40,502 bases of DNA from Myxococcales bacterium (lineage in GTDB: Bacteria > Myxococcota_A > Polyangia > Polyangiales > Polyangiaceae): contig JANXLV010000069.1 in the NCBI GenBank assembly GCA_025355005.1, positions 1 through 40,502 of the forward strand, read 5' to 3'. Made by a program: the position numbers and the translations under genes. A model generated the notes under the pieces. It was not told the DNA's origin. It worked only from the letters and a program-made list of their open reading frames with translations, and searched no databases. Positions 22,818 to 31,229 of this stretch are shown in pieces. How positions within the stretch are numbered: position 1 is the stretch's first letter; each line of letters begins with the position of its first letter.

Positions 22818-25361
22818 GTGAAGAAGCGCTCCAAGATCTGCCGCGCGTGGCCTCTCCTGCCCGCGATGATCCTGAGCGCCACCGTGTCCGCGGATGCGCG
22901 CGCCCTCGTATGGCCGGACGTGCTCGACCGCGTCGAGCGCGCCATGCACTCCACGGATCGCGAGGAACGGCGCAAGGCCGCGCGGAAGCTCCCGGACATC
23001 GGAAAGGCGCGCGGCACGCCGCTCGTGCTCGAGGCGCTCGGCGACACCGACGACGAGGTCCGCATCGAAGCGGCGAAGGCCGCGGTCATACTCCGCGCAG
23101 AGGGCGCAGCCGACGCCGTGCTTCCGTGGCTCGGCGACAAGGAGGCGAAGGTCCGCCTCACCGCATGCGACGTCCTCCGCGCCATGCCCTCGCCGAGGGC
23201 CGTGCCGCAGCTCGCGCGCGCGATGCAAGACAGCGACCCCAACGTCCGCGCCGCCGCCGCAGAGGCTCTGGGCGCGCAGAAGAACGGCGAGGCCGTCGCG
23301 CCGCTCATGGGCAAGCTGGACGACCAGAGCCCGCCCGTTCGCATCCACGTGATCCGCGCGCTCGCGCACCTGGGCGACAAGCGCGCCGTCGTGCCGCTCG
23401 TGGGCAAGGTCTCCGACTCCGTCCCCGAAGTACGCGCCAGCATCGCACGTGCGCTCGGCTCGCTCGATGATCAGCGCGCGGTCTCGGCCCTGGTCCTGCT
23501 GCTCCGCGACGCCGTCAACGAGGTTCGAATCGAGGCCATTCGTGCGCTCGCGCGGCTCCGCGCGACGGGCGCGGTCGATCCGATCGCGCAGCAGGCGCAA
23601 GATCGCGTGAGGGAGGTCCGGCATGCGGCGCTCGACGCGCTCGGGAAGATCGGCGGTGATCAGGCCGCGACGTTCCTCGTGTCGCTCCTCGGCGTGGGGG
23701 AGGACGCGGGCTCTTCGCTCGAGCCCACGCCCGTGAGGCGCGCGCTGGTCACGCTCGGCCAGGGCTGCGTACCGCTCGTGTCACGCGTGCTCGACCGACC
23801 CGACTCGCAAGCCGCGGCGACGAGCGCTGCATACGTGCTCGCGTCGCTTGGTGCGCGGGGCGAGGAGAAAAGGGTGCGGGCGGCGCTGGAGCGCGGTTCC
23901 ATCCCGGTGCCCGCGGCGCTGTTCGTGCTCTCGAAGATCGGCGGCGCGGAGACCCTGCCGGTCGTGCTGGAGTTCATCTCCGATCAGAGCCCCGCCGTCC
24001 GTCACCAGGCGTTGCTCTCCGCGCGCGACCTGACGAATCCGGAGAAGCCGGATGGCCGCGCGGTGGAGCCGATCACGTTCGCGTTGAAGGATGCGCGCCT
24101 GTCCGCCGACGATCGCCTGCTGCTCGTGGAGGTGCTCGGACGCACGGGCGCGCCGCGGGCACGCGACATCCTGCTCGGGATCTTGCCCACGAAGGACATT
24201 CCCCTGAAGCTCGCGGCGATTGACGCGCTGGGCGCGATCGGTGTGGGCGGTGTCGGCGCTCCCGCAGCGGGCACACCGGCGGCGGGTGTCGTCGGTGCCA
24301 CGCGCACGCCTCTCGTGACGTTGCTGTCGGATCCGTTGCCGGAGGTGCGCCTTCATGCAGCGCTGGCGCTGGCGAAGGTCGGTGGTCCGCAGGACAAGCA
24401 GGACATCGAGAAGCGTCTCCTCGGGGACGAGGAGAACGACGCGTTCGCGCTGTTTGTCGCGCTCGCAGGCATCTCCGAGCGGCACCCGGGCGATCCCGCG
24501 GCCATGGCGGACCTCTTCGCCGTGCGCAGCGCGGGTCAACGCGACATGGTGCTCGAGACGCTGGGGCGCATGCCTCGGGACGAGGTGCCCACGCTGCTCT
24601 ACACGCTGGCAAAGGGCGCCAGCGTGGATGACCGACGGATGGCCGCCACGATGCTGGCTCGCCACCGCGGGCGTGCGACGACGCTGAAATCGCTCGCCGC
24701 GCTCGCACAAGATCCCTCGAGCGACGTGCGCGCGCAGTCTGCGTTCTCGCTGGGCACGGCGGGCGGCTCGGCCGACGTTCCGTTGCTGCACGCGCTCGCC
24801 GCCCAGGACGACACCGACGTCACCATCAACGCCGTCGCGGCGATGGGGCGCATCGCGGCGCGCGAGAAGAAGAAGGACCTGGCCGCGCGCGAGCTCTGTC
24901 CTTTCGTCACGGATGGCCGTGTCTACGTTCGCCTCAACGCTCTCTCCGGCCTCGCGCTCGCCGGAGCGCGGTGCGACGACCCCGGAAAGGAGCGGCATGC
25001 GCTCGAGGACGAGAGTGACGGCGTCCGTGGTGCCGCGGCGCGCGCCGTGGGCAACGCTGCGAACGACGAGGACCGCCGTGCGCTCGCGCGCTGCCGAGAC
25101 GAGGAGCGCGTCTCCGAGATCGCTGAGCGCTGCGACGCGATGATATCCGCTCCGTTCGCGCCGAAGGGTGGCGCATCGTCCGTCACGGTGTACGTGGTCG
25201 CGGACCGCGAGACTCCGCCGAAGCCGCTCGTGCCATACGCACTGCTCCTGCCCGATGGGCTCGTTCGCGTGGGCACGTCCGATCGACGCGGAGCCGTGAC
25301 CGATCCGGTCGCGCCGGACGGCGTTCTCACGTTGCTCCCTCCGAGCGCGGTCGCCAGGTAA
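22818..25361 (+). CDS. Exported HEAT-repeat protein
   Basis: 847 aa. A signal peptide (KKRSK, hydrophobic core, SADARA) is followed by a long solenoid of HEAT/PBS-lyase-type repeats, for example DSDPNVRAAAAEALGAQ, DSVPEVRASIARALGSL, DAVNEVRIEAIRALARL and DPSSDVRAQSAFSLG, running to about residue 770, then a short C-terminal beta region. Presumably a periplasmic or outer-membrane scaffold for protein-protein contacts. The start is GTG at 22818. Separated from the VWA gene by 66 bp, probably the end of the same functional module. Confidence 0.82.
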   Translation: MKKRSKICRAWPLLPAMILSATVSADARALVWPDVLDRVERAMHSTDREERRKAARKLPDIGKARGTPLVLEALGDTDDEVRIEAAKAAVILRAEGAADAVLPWLGDKEAKVRLTACDVLRAMPSPRAVPQLARAMQDSDPNVRAAAAEALGAQKNGEAVAPLMGKLDDQSPPVRIHVIRALAHLGDKRAVVPLVGKVSDSVPEVRASIARALGSLDDQRAVSALVLLLRDAVNEVRIEAIRALARLRATGAVDPIAQQAQDRVREVRHAALDALGKIGGDQAATFLVSLLGVGEDAGSSLEPTPVRRALVTLGQGCVPLVSRVLDRPDSQAAATSAAYVLASLGARGEEKRVRAALERGSIPVPAALFVLSKIGGAETLPVVLEFISDQSPAVRHQALLSARDLTNPEKPDGRAVEPITFALKDARLSADDRLLLVEVLGRTGAPRARDILLGILPTKDIPLKLAAIDALGAIGVGGVGAPAAGTPAAGVVGATRTPLVTLLSDPLPEVRLHAALALAKVGGPQDKQDIEKRLLGDEENDAFALFVALAGISERHPGDPAAMADLFAVRSAGQRDMVLETLGRMPRDEVPTLLYTLAKGASVDDRRMAATMLARHRGRATTLKSLAALAQDPSSDVRAQSAFSLGTAGGSADVPLLHALAAQDDTDVTINAVAAMGRIAAREKKKDLAARELCPFVTDGRVYVRLNALSGLALAGARCDDPGKERHALEDESDGVRGAAARAVGNAANDEDRRALARCRDEERVSEIAERCDAMISAPFAPKGGASSVTVYVVADRETPPKPLVPYALLLPDGLVRVGTSDRRGAVTDPVAPDGVLTLLPPSAVAR

Positions 25362-25396
25362 CGGGGTAACGACGGAGGCGCGCGCCCCTATCTAGG

Positions 25397-25774
25397 CTAC
25401 GGAAACAGGCGGTAGTAGACGGCCTGGCAGGTGCGCTCTTCCCACACCTCCACGCGCGCGACCTTGAGCCGCGGGGTCTCGATGCGGGCGACCAGATTGT
25501 CCGCCACGACGCGGGCGATGTTCTCGGCGGTCGGGTTCAGATCCATGAACGGCGCGACCTCGTTCAGGAAGACGTGCTCGTACGGCTCGACGATCGCGCG
25601 GAGCTCCCTTCCGAGCACCGCGAAGTCACACACGAAGCCGCTCGAATCGAGCTCGGACGCGCGCACCGTCGCCTTGATTCGCCAGTTGTGGCCGTGCAGT
25701 CGCTCTCCCTCACCAGGCGCGAACCTGAGCTGGTGCGCGGCGGCGACCTCGGTCTCTTGGCTGATTTCCCACAT
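25397..25774 (-). CDS. 6-pyruvoyl-tetrahydropterin synthase/QueD homologue lacking the active-site Cys
   Basis: 125-aa T-fold enzyme. Zinc ligands are H15 (VAAAHQL) and H28/H30 in LHGHNW; FVCDFAVL, HVFLNE and PTAENIA are family motifs. In QueD the nucleophile is the Cys four residues before HGH (CxxxHGH); here that position is Gly (GEGERLHGH), with Glu on each side. PTPS-III paralogues, which substitute for FolB in folate synthesis, use Glu at this site, so the reaction (queuosine, pterin or folate branch) is open. Start ATG at 25774 with AAAGAGG about 9 nt upstream. No other queuosine or folate gene is in the window. Confidence 0.8.
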   Translation of the reverse strand: MWEISQETEVAAAHQLRFAPGEGERLHGHNWRIKATVRASELDSSGFVCDFAVLGRELRAIVEPYEHVFLNEVAPFMDLNPTAENIARVVADNLVARIETPRLKVARVEVWEERTCQAVYYRLFP

Positions 25775-25854
25775 CTTGATGACGCCTCTTTCGTGTGTGT
25801 GGAGTCGTTATCAAAAACCGCGACGATTTTCCACGTAGCCGGTAAGACTGTCGC

Positions 25855-26505
25855 ATGAGCCGTAGACGCCCGCGGGCCCAGCTGCGTGAGCCGGAGGCGC
25901 TCGACCGCGTCTTCGTGCGCGCCGGCGAGCATCGCTTCGCGCGCGTTCGCCCGGTGATCTCGCCCCTGGCATGGCGAGCGCTCGTGGGCGCGCGCATCGC
26001 CGAGCGCACCGTTCCCCAGAAGATCGACTTTCAGACCCTGACCATCATCGCTGCGACCAGCACGTGGGCGCACGAGCTCACGCTTCTGGCCGCCACCATC
26101 CTCGAGCGCCTCCAGACAGCTGGCTACGACGTGCAGAAGATCGTCATCCGCCCGGGGCATGTGGAGCCGCCCGGAAGGCCGCTCGAGCGTCGGCGCTCGA
26201 AGAAGGTGCCCTCGAAGGTCGCGCTGGACGCGAAGCTCACGCACGAGATCGAGCAGGTCGAGGATCAAGAGCTCGCGGCGCTGCTCCGCGACTCGGCCGA
26301 GATGAACCTGGCGTGGCAGAAGTCGAGCGAGAACGTCGCTACTTCAACGCCGCGAGGCGCAACAGTCCCTCCAGCCGCTGAAACAAGAACCGGTCCGCCG
26401 GGCCGTAGCTCGACAGGAACTCCCGCAGCATCTCGACGTACGCCCGAAGGCGGGGAACGTCCACCGACGCGACCTTCCCCATCGCGGAATACATCTCGTC
26501 GATGA
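25855..26505 (+). CDS. DUF721 (DciA-like) protein with antisense-overlapping tail
   Basis: 216 aa. Residues about 36-100 fit DUF721/DciA: LAWRALVGARIAERTVPQ, LTIIAATSTWAHELTLLA, ERLQTAGYDVQKIVIRPG. DciA is the ancestral replicative-helicase operator in bacteria without DnaC/DnaI. The Arg-rich N-terminus and acidic helix (about 120-160) are less typical. The last 55 residues, Pro/Thr/Arg-rich, are antisense to the end of the FHA gene at 26339 (167-bp overlap) and look like translation of an opposite-strand gene, so either a stop has been lost or the tail is recent. Start ATG at 25855; diverges from the PTPS homologue. Confidence 0.7.
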   Translation: MSRRRPRAQLREPEALDRVFVRAGEHRFARVRPVISPLAWRALVGARIAERTVPQKIDFQTLTIIAATSTWAHELTLLAATILERLQTAGYDVQKIVIRPGHVEPPGRPLERRRSKKVPSKVALDAKLTHEIEQVEDQELAALLRDSAEMNLAWQKSSENVATSTPRGATVPPAAETRTGPPGRSSTGTPAASRRTPEGGERPPTRPSPSRNTSRR

Positions 26506-27196
26506 CCGCAGCGGGCGGCGGCCGCTTCTGCGCGTCGTACAGCTCGATCACGTAGTCCGCCCAGCCGCCCTTGCCCGTCGCCGTGGCGAGCTTCGCGGAG
26601 AACTTCGCGGCCTGATCCACGAGCGTGGGCGGCAGCATCTTGCCGGCGCGCGTGGACTCGATGACGTCTGCGAGCGCGGACGCGAGCAATCGCTCTGCCT
26701 CGCCCGCGCGACCGAGCGCGAGCGCCTTTTCCGCAACACCACCGAGCAGCTTGAACTGGTCCGCGCGGCGAACCATGCTCGGCTCGGGCTCGGAATCGAG
26801 CGGTGAAGACGCAAACGCCGAGCTCGGCGTGTTGATCTTCATCTTCGGCATCGTCATCTTGCCGTAGCCGACGGGCGGCGCGATCTGCCCGCCCGTGCCA
26901 GGGCCACTGCGTGCCTCACGCGAGCCGAGGAGCGTCAGCTCCTGCGAGCCGATCATGACCTTGTCGCCGACGTTCAGGTGCACGCGCCCTTCGATGCGCA
27001 TGCCGTTGACCACCACGCCATTGCGGCTCTCGAGGTCCTCGACGGTGACCCCGTCGTTCCCGACCATCATCACCGCGTGCCGACGCGATACCAGCGGGTC
27101 ATCGAGCGAGAGCTGGCAGCTCGCGCTCCGACCGATCGCGAACTCGCCCTCGCCGAGCTCCAGATCGTGCTGAAGGTACCGAAGCCGAAACCGCAT
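26339..27196 (-). CDS. FHA-domain protein, first of a tandem pair
   Basis: 285 aa. The N-terminal FHA domain (1-92) has G22-R-S24, S37-R-R-H40, D54-L-x-S-R-N59-G and VNG64-65, the residues that bind phosphothreonine. A linker rich in Gly/Pro/Met leads to a helical C-terminal half (about 140-285) resembling TPR/SEL-type helices. Likely a phospho-reader of Ser/Thr kinase signalling. Its stop lies inside the DUF721 gene on the opposite strand. Closely similar to the neighbouring 308-aa protein in the FHA part. Confidence 0.88.
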   Translation of the reverse strand: MRFRLRYLQHDLELGEGEFAIGRSASCQLSLDDPLVSRRHAVMMVGNDGVTVEDLESRNGVVVNGMRIEGRVHLNVGDKVMIGSQELTLLGSREARSGPGTGGQIAPPVGYGKMTMPKMKINTPSSAFASSPLDSEPEPSMVRRADQFKLLGGVAEKALALGRAGEAERLLASALADVIESTRAGKMLPPTLVDQAAKFSAKLATATGKGGWADYVIELYDAQKRPPPAAVIDEMYSAMGKVASVDVPRLRAYVEMLREFLSSYGPADRFLFQRLEGLLRLAALK

Positions 27197-27326
27197 CTCG
27201 CTAGTTGCTCACCGAGCTCGGGGGGGTTCTGGAGCACGACATGGGAAGGCCTGAGGAATACAACTCTCCAAGCACAATCGGCAAGTATGGGTGCACCGCG
27301 CGCGTGCGGGATATCAAGTGGGCGCG

Positions 27327-27356
27327 GGCTCAGGAAGGCTCAGGAAGGCTCAGGAG
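27327..27356. repeat. 10-bp tandem repeat at the FHA gene 3' end
   Basis: GGCTCAGGAA at 27327-27336 and 27337-27346, then GGCTCAGGAG at 27347-27356. The last copy contains the stop of the second FHA gene (27350-27352, minus strand). Confidence 0.9.
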
Positions 27357-28276
27357 AGAGCCGTACGCGTCTTGCCGTCAGAGCTCGCGCCGGCACCGCC
27401 CTGGACGCTGGCGCCAGAGCCAGCGGCGGCCCGGAGCCCCTCGATCGAGGCAAGGACCTTGGCGTCATCCTCCGAGAACGTCTTTTCCGGAGAAGCCAGC
27501 GCCGTGGCGAGGCCATCCAGCTCCCCGACCAGGTCTGGGTGGGTGGCGATCTCGCGTCCGATCCCCGCCAGCGTGGTGGGGCTCGGGAGGGCCACGAGCA
27601 CACGATGGATGGTGAGCACCCAGGCGGCGAGCTCACGCGTGGCCTTCTTGTCCCCGATGGTCAGGGCAGCCTCGCTCACCGTCGACAGCTGTCGTGGGTC
27701 GATCCCTTCGCGCATCGCGGCGCGCTCCTCGATCAGGGCCATGGTCCGTCGAAGCATGCGCTCGGCCTCGTCGAGTCGATCGCCCGCGAGCGCGCGCTCG
27801 ACGACCTCGATCAGGAGCTGAACGCTCCAGGCGCCCTGACCTCCGCTGCCGAAGCGACCGCTCAGCGTGTCCTCATCGACCTGCTCGGTGCCGCCGCAGT
27901 TGGGGCACGACCCCGCCTCCTGAGCGTACGGGAGGTGGCATTTTCCGCAGTGCTTCAGGAAGCCTGTTGTTCGGGCGCGCGCGCTCACCATCTCCACGCG
28001 GCAAAACACGAGCTCCTGCGTGCCGATGCGGATGCGGTCGCCGTCCTTCAGCGTGATGCCGTCGCCCTTGATGGGCGCGCCGTTGACCTTCACGCCGTTG
28101 CGGCTGCCAAGGTCGCTGATGGTGGCTTCTTCGCCGTCGAGATTGATGCGCGCATGTGTGCGGGAGACGAGCGGGTCCTCGATCGTGACGTGGCACTCCG
28201 CGCTACGGCCGAGCAATGTCTCGCCGCGCGGAATATCGAACTCTTGAAGGAGGAACCTCAGACGATACCGCGCCAC
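27350..28276 (-). CDS. FHA-domain protein with zinc ribbon
   Basis: 308 aa. The FHA domain (1-93) contains GRS at 23-25, VSRTHA at 37-42, DLGSRNG at 55-61 and VNG. It is followed by a four-Cys zinc ribbon, C110-x2-C113 and C124-x2-C127, then a helical region (about 140-290) with EAERMLRRTMALIEE. The start is GTG at 28276, supported by GGAGG five bases upstream and by alignment of its first residues (ARYRLRFL) with the paralogue (RFRLRYL). The upstream in-frame ATGs would cross the divergent NifU promoter region. Confidence 0.88.
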   Translation of the reverse strand: MARYRLRFLLQEFDIPRGETLLGRSAECHVTIEDPLVSRTHARINLDGEEATISDLGSRNGVKVNGAPIKGDGITLKDGDRIRIGTQELVFCRVEMVSARARTTGFLKHCGKCHLPYAQEAGSCPNCGGTEQVDEDTLSGRFGSGGQGAWSVQLLIEVVERALAGDRLDEAERMLRRTMALIEERAAMREGIDPRQLSTVSEAALTIGDKKATRELAAWVLTIHRVLVALPSPTTLAGIGREIATHPDLVGELDGLATALASPEKTFSEDDAKVLASIEGLRAAAGSGASVQGGAGASSDGKTRTALS

Positions 28277-28385
28277 CCTCGCCTCCGGTTGCGACCCCCC
28301 GGCCGAAATCAGCCACAAGCCAGTATAGACGCCCGGAACGATTCTTCCCGCCCGATTTTTGCGAAATGGTAACCTCGGGGGTCCA

Positions 28386-28655
28386 GTGGATGACGCAACC
28401 CGCGAAAAGGTGAAGAAGAGCGTGGCCGAGTTCGTCGCCCCGTTGGTCAAGGCCGACGGCGGTGAGGTGTTTCTCGTCGCCCTCACGGCCGATGATGTGC
28501 ACCTGCACCTGGCGGGCACCTGCGCAGGCTGCCCCGGCGCGGCGATGACGCAGAAGGCGCTCATCAACCCCGTCGTCGCCGCGCTCCTTCCGAAGGCGAC
28601 GGTGAAGGTGACGACAGGTTGGCGCGTCCCGAAAGGCGCAGAGAAGATCGAGTAG
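28386..28655 (+). CDS. NifU-like C-terminal domain protein (Fe-S cluster scaffold)
   Basis: 89 aa, essentially a single Nfu/NifU C-terminal domain: helix VKKSVAEFVAPLVKADGG, strands VFLVAL and VHLHLAG, and the cluster-binding C46-x2-C49 in TCAGCPG. Such proteins transiently carry [4Fe-4S] clusters to target enzymes; the FTR-like protein and radical SAM enzyme in this window would be possible clients. The start is GTG at 28386 with a GGGGG run upstream; a TTG nine codons earlier is less likely. Confidence 0.87.
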   Translation: MDDATREKVKKSVAEFVAPLVKADGGEVFLVALTADDVHLHLAGTCAGCPGAAMTQKALINPVVAALLPKATVKVTTGWRVPKGAEKIE

Positions 28656-28660
28656 GGAGT

Positions 28661-28675
28661 GGCCGCTCAGCGGTC
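28661..28675. terminator. Short hairpin between convergent genes
   Basis: GGCCGC and GCGGTC pair around a 3-nt loop between the NifU-like gene and the exported protein gene. No T-tract, so weak. Confidence 0.25.
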
Positions 28676-28677
28676 GG

Positions 28678-29574
28678 TCAGCGGCGACGCGCGCTGCTGC
28701 TTGCACTCGCGCTCGGCGACGTGCGCGCGCCGTTCGGATCCGTGCGGTTCGCTCCAGCACCGGTGACCGCGGCGACGCCGGGATCGAGATCCATCGGATC
28801 GACTTCCCTGTGCGAGCGAAGCTGCGCCAGGTTTCGTTCGGTCTCGAAGTCCGTGATGACGACGCCGACGAACTTCTCCGAGCTCCGATCAATGAGGCGC
28901 AAATAGTTCGCGCGGCTCTCCGCGTCCTTCCAGTCGATCGCCTGGTACGGACGGCCCTTCAAGGGCTCCGCTGCCATGGCGCGCCCAGCGACGCCGCTGA
29001 CCTGACCGAACGCCTTCTGATAGGCCTCCGCCCACGTGGCGCCCCACGGGCCATTCGCGACGAGCGGGAACTCGTCGTAGATCTTCCAGAGACGCTCATT
29101 GATGAAGAAGAAGAAGCGCTTCTTCCCCTTCCGCTCGACGAGGATCAGCGACTCGTGGTTGCCGACGGAGTACTCACCACGGATCGGCGACGACTCCCAG
29201 CCGGAGCCCGAGCGATCGAACTTGGTGTGGGCCCGTGCGCGGAAGCCATCGAGGAGCGCGTCGCGCTCGTGCTCGACCTGGGTTTGCTCCGGTCCCGGGT
29301 GCATCTTGAGCAGGCGCTCGTCGTAGTCCTTCCAGAGGATCGAGCTCGTGCCCTTGGAGTGGGCGTCGATCACCTCTTGCGGCGACATGCCCCAGCGGAA
29401 GCCGTCACGCATGGCCCCCATCGAGGAGCCCACGGGCGCCGCGTCTGCCTGCGGGCCTTGGTCCTTCTGCTCCTTGGCGGGCTTCTTCGGGTCAGCCGCG
29501 AAGCTTGCGAAACCCATGGAGAGGGTGACGAGGACGAGGGGAACATACGCGATGCGGTGGATGGCTCGTTTCAT
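28678..29574 (-). CDS. Exported protein of unknown function
   Basis: 298 aa with a signal peptide (KRAIHR, hydrophobic core, cleavage near SFAAD at about 26-27). The mature part starts with a Lys/Glu/Gln-rich stretch, then a globular region (about 55-245) with repeated Trp (RWGMSPQEV, ILWKDYDERL, ERLWKIYDEF), and ends in a low-complexity Ser/Ala/Arg tail. RWGMSPxEV resembles a motif seen in other short secreted proteins, but I recognise no family. Converges on the NifU-like gene. Confidence 0.65.
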   Translation of the reverse strand: MKRAIHRIAYVPLVLVTLSMGFASFAADPKKPAKEQKDQGPQADAAPVGSSMGAMRDGFRWGMSPQEVIDAHSKGTSSILWKDYDERLLKMHPGPEQTQVEHERDALLDGFRARAHTKFDRSGSGWESSPIRGEYSVGNHESLILVERKGKKRFFFFINERLWKIYDEFPLVANGPWGATWAEAYQKAFGQVSGVAGRAMAAEPLKGRPYQAIDWKDAESRANYLRLIDRSSEKFVGVVITDFETERNLAQLRSHREVDPMDLDPGVAAVTGAGANRTDPNGARTSPSASASSSARRR

Positions 29575-29825
29575 GGGTTTTTCACGCTTGCATGAGATGT
29601 ATCATTCGTCCCACATTGGCGCCACCCCTGTGGGGCCTTCAATCTGGAACCGGGCGCAGCATGGGCCCAGCCAGTTGGACGAGCTTCGGCACGGAACCAT
29701 CCACGCTCGGCCAAGTTTGGCCCAAGTTCGGCCACCGGCGGCGTCACGTTCAGCGAGCTCTCACCCCACCGGGGCCTGCGATCGCCTGGCCAAACCCTTT
29801 GGACCTCCGTCCCGGATCGTTGTAG
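29575..29825. other. 251-bp divergent intergenic region with short repeats and dyads
   Basis: The longest gap in the window. It holds an imperfect 11-bp tandem repeat (29707-29734) and a perfect 5-bp dyad CCAAA-ccc-TTTGG at 29790-29802, about 25 bp before the lipoprotein ATG. I see no ORF, tRNA or convincing sigma-70 promoter. Confidence 0.5.
29707..29734. repeat. Imperfect 11-bp tandem repeat
   Basis: TCGGCCAAGTT is followed directly by TGGCCCAAGTT (9 of 11 identical) and a truncated third copy. Confidence 0.6.
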
Positions 29826-30407
29826 ATGCATGGGCTCATGCGATTTGTGGCTCGAACCTGGATGACTCTGGCCGTGGTCGGGGCGTGCCTCGCCGGCTGC
29901 GGCGATGGTGCAGGCGCAAAGTCGCCCTCGCGGCCGCTCTCCGCGTACTCGGGCCGCATGACCGACCTCTTCGACGACGCGATCGACCCCGCCGCTGTCG
30001 GGCTCGACATGGACAACAGCTTTCACCCGCGCTCGGACGCCACGCTACGAGAGCGAGCGCAGGTCTCGGACGCGATCCTTCGTGTGAAGATCACGACGGT
30101 CACCAACAAGATCGACGAAGGCGCGAACGGCGGGTACGAGGTCGGCGTCAAGCAGCTCGAATGGATCGGCGGCGATCATCCGCCCGGCACCGACCAGTTC
30201 AATATCCGCATGCGCAAGTCGACGCAGACGAACGGCATCATGAAGACGATGGAGGGCCGCATGGTCGGCACCGAGTTCATCGTCTTCCTCCGCCAGTTCA
30301 CTGGCGCGGACCCGTCGGAGCGGGACTTCCACGCGCACTTCTCGCCCGCCTCGAAGGACGTGAAGGCCGCGATCGGGGATGCGATCGTGTTGCGAGAGCT
30401 CAAGTAG
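29826..30407 (+). CDS. Lipoprotein of unknown function
   Basis: 193 aa (189 if the ATG at 29838 is used). Signal with lipobox CLAGC, then GDGAGAKSPSR as a flexible linker. The folded part has an alpha/beta appearance (SDAILRVKITTVTNKID, YEVGVKQLEWIGG, TEFIVFLRQF). The beta-rich core with a G-D-HPPG loop is not matched to a family I know. It ends 18 bp before map, so the two may be cotranscribed. Confidence 0.65.
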   Translation: MHGLMRFVARTWMTLAVVGACLAGCGDGAGAKSPSRPLSAYSGRMTDLFDDAIDPAAVGLDMDNSFHPRSDATLRERAQVSDAILRVKITTVTNKIDEGANGGYEVGVKQLEWIGGDHPPGTDQFNIRMRKSTQTNGIMKTMEGRMVGTEFIVFLRQFTGADPSERDFHAHFSPASKDVKAAIGDAIVLRELK

Positions 30408-30412
30408 CTTCA

Positions 30413-30418
30413 AGGAGG
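30413..30418 (+). promoter_or_regulatory. Strong RBS that sets the map start
   Basis: AGGAGG is seven bases from the GTG at 30426 but one base from the alternative TTG at 30420. The GTG is therefore the start. Confidence 0.8.
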
Positions 30419-30425
30419 CTTGTTC

Positions 30426-31229
30426 GTGGCGATCGAGATCAAGAGCCCGCGTGAAATAGATGCGATGCGTGTCGTCAGCGCGATGGCGGCGGAGACCTTG
30501 CTCCTCGTGGGGGAGAAGCTCCGCGCGGGCATGTCGACCGACGACATCAACACGATCGTCCACGAGGACACCATCCGTCGCGGCGCGCGGCCCTCCCCGC
30601 TCAACTACCGCGGCTTCCCGAAGAGCGTGTGCACGTCCGTGAACGACGTCGTGTGCCACGGCATCCCTGGCGCGCAGATCCTCCGCGACGGCGACATCGT
30701 CAACGTCGACGTGACCAGCTTCTACGGCGGGTTCCACGGCGACACGTCCGCCACGTTCTACATCGGCACCCCCAGCGTGCAGGCGAAGAAGGTCACCGAG
30801 ATCGCACGCGTGGCGCTCGAGCTCGGCATCGCCGAGGTGAAGGAAGGCGCGCGGCTCGGCGACATCGGGGCGGCCATCCAGGAGTACGTGGAAGCGCAGG
30901 GCTGCAGCGTGGTGCGCGATTTCGTGGGTCACGGCATCGGCCGCAAGTTCCACGAGGATCCGCAGGTGAAGCACTACGGCAAGCGCGGCACCGGCGAGCG
31001 CCTGCGCGCGGGCATGGTCTTCACGATCGAGCCCATGGTGAACCTGGGCCGCTTCGAGGTCGTGGTCGACGAGAAGGACGACTGGACCGTCACCACCGTG
31101 GACGGCTCGCTCTCTGCGCAGTTCGAGCACACGCTCGTGGTGACGAAGACCGGCCACGAGGTCCTCACGCGCCGCGCCCAGCCCCTCCGCGGAAGCGAGA
31201 ACATCGCGTCGTCCGCCGTGCTGGTCTAG
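30426..31229 (+). CDS. map: Methionine aminopeptidase, type I
   Basis: 267-aa cytosolic enzyme that removes the initiator Met from nascent proteins. The metal ligands are all visible: D95 (NVDVT), D106 (HGDTS), H169 (GHGIG), E202 (TIEPM) and E233 (QFEHT), with substrate-contact H78 (CHGIPG). Length and order fit type Ia without an N-terminal zinc finger. The stop overlaps the end of recN by 4 bp in convergent orientation. Confidence 0.95.
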   Translation: MAIEIKSPREIDAMRVVSAMAAETLLLVGEKLRAGMSTDDINTIVHEDTIRRGARPSPLNYRGFPKSVCTSVNDVVCHGIPGAQILRDGDIVNVDVTSFYGGFHGDTSATFYIGTPSVQAKKVTEIARVALELGIAEVKEGARLGDIGAAIQEYVEAQGCSVVRDFVGHGIGRKFHEDPQVKHYGKRGTGERLRAGMVFTIEPMVNLGRFEVVVDEKDDWTVTTVDGSLSAQFEHTLVVTKTGHEVLTRRAQPLRGSENIASSAVLV

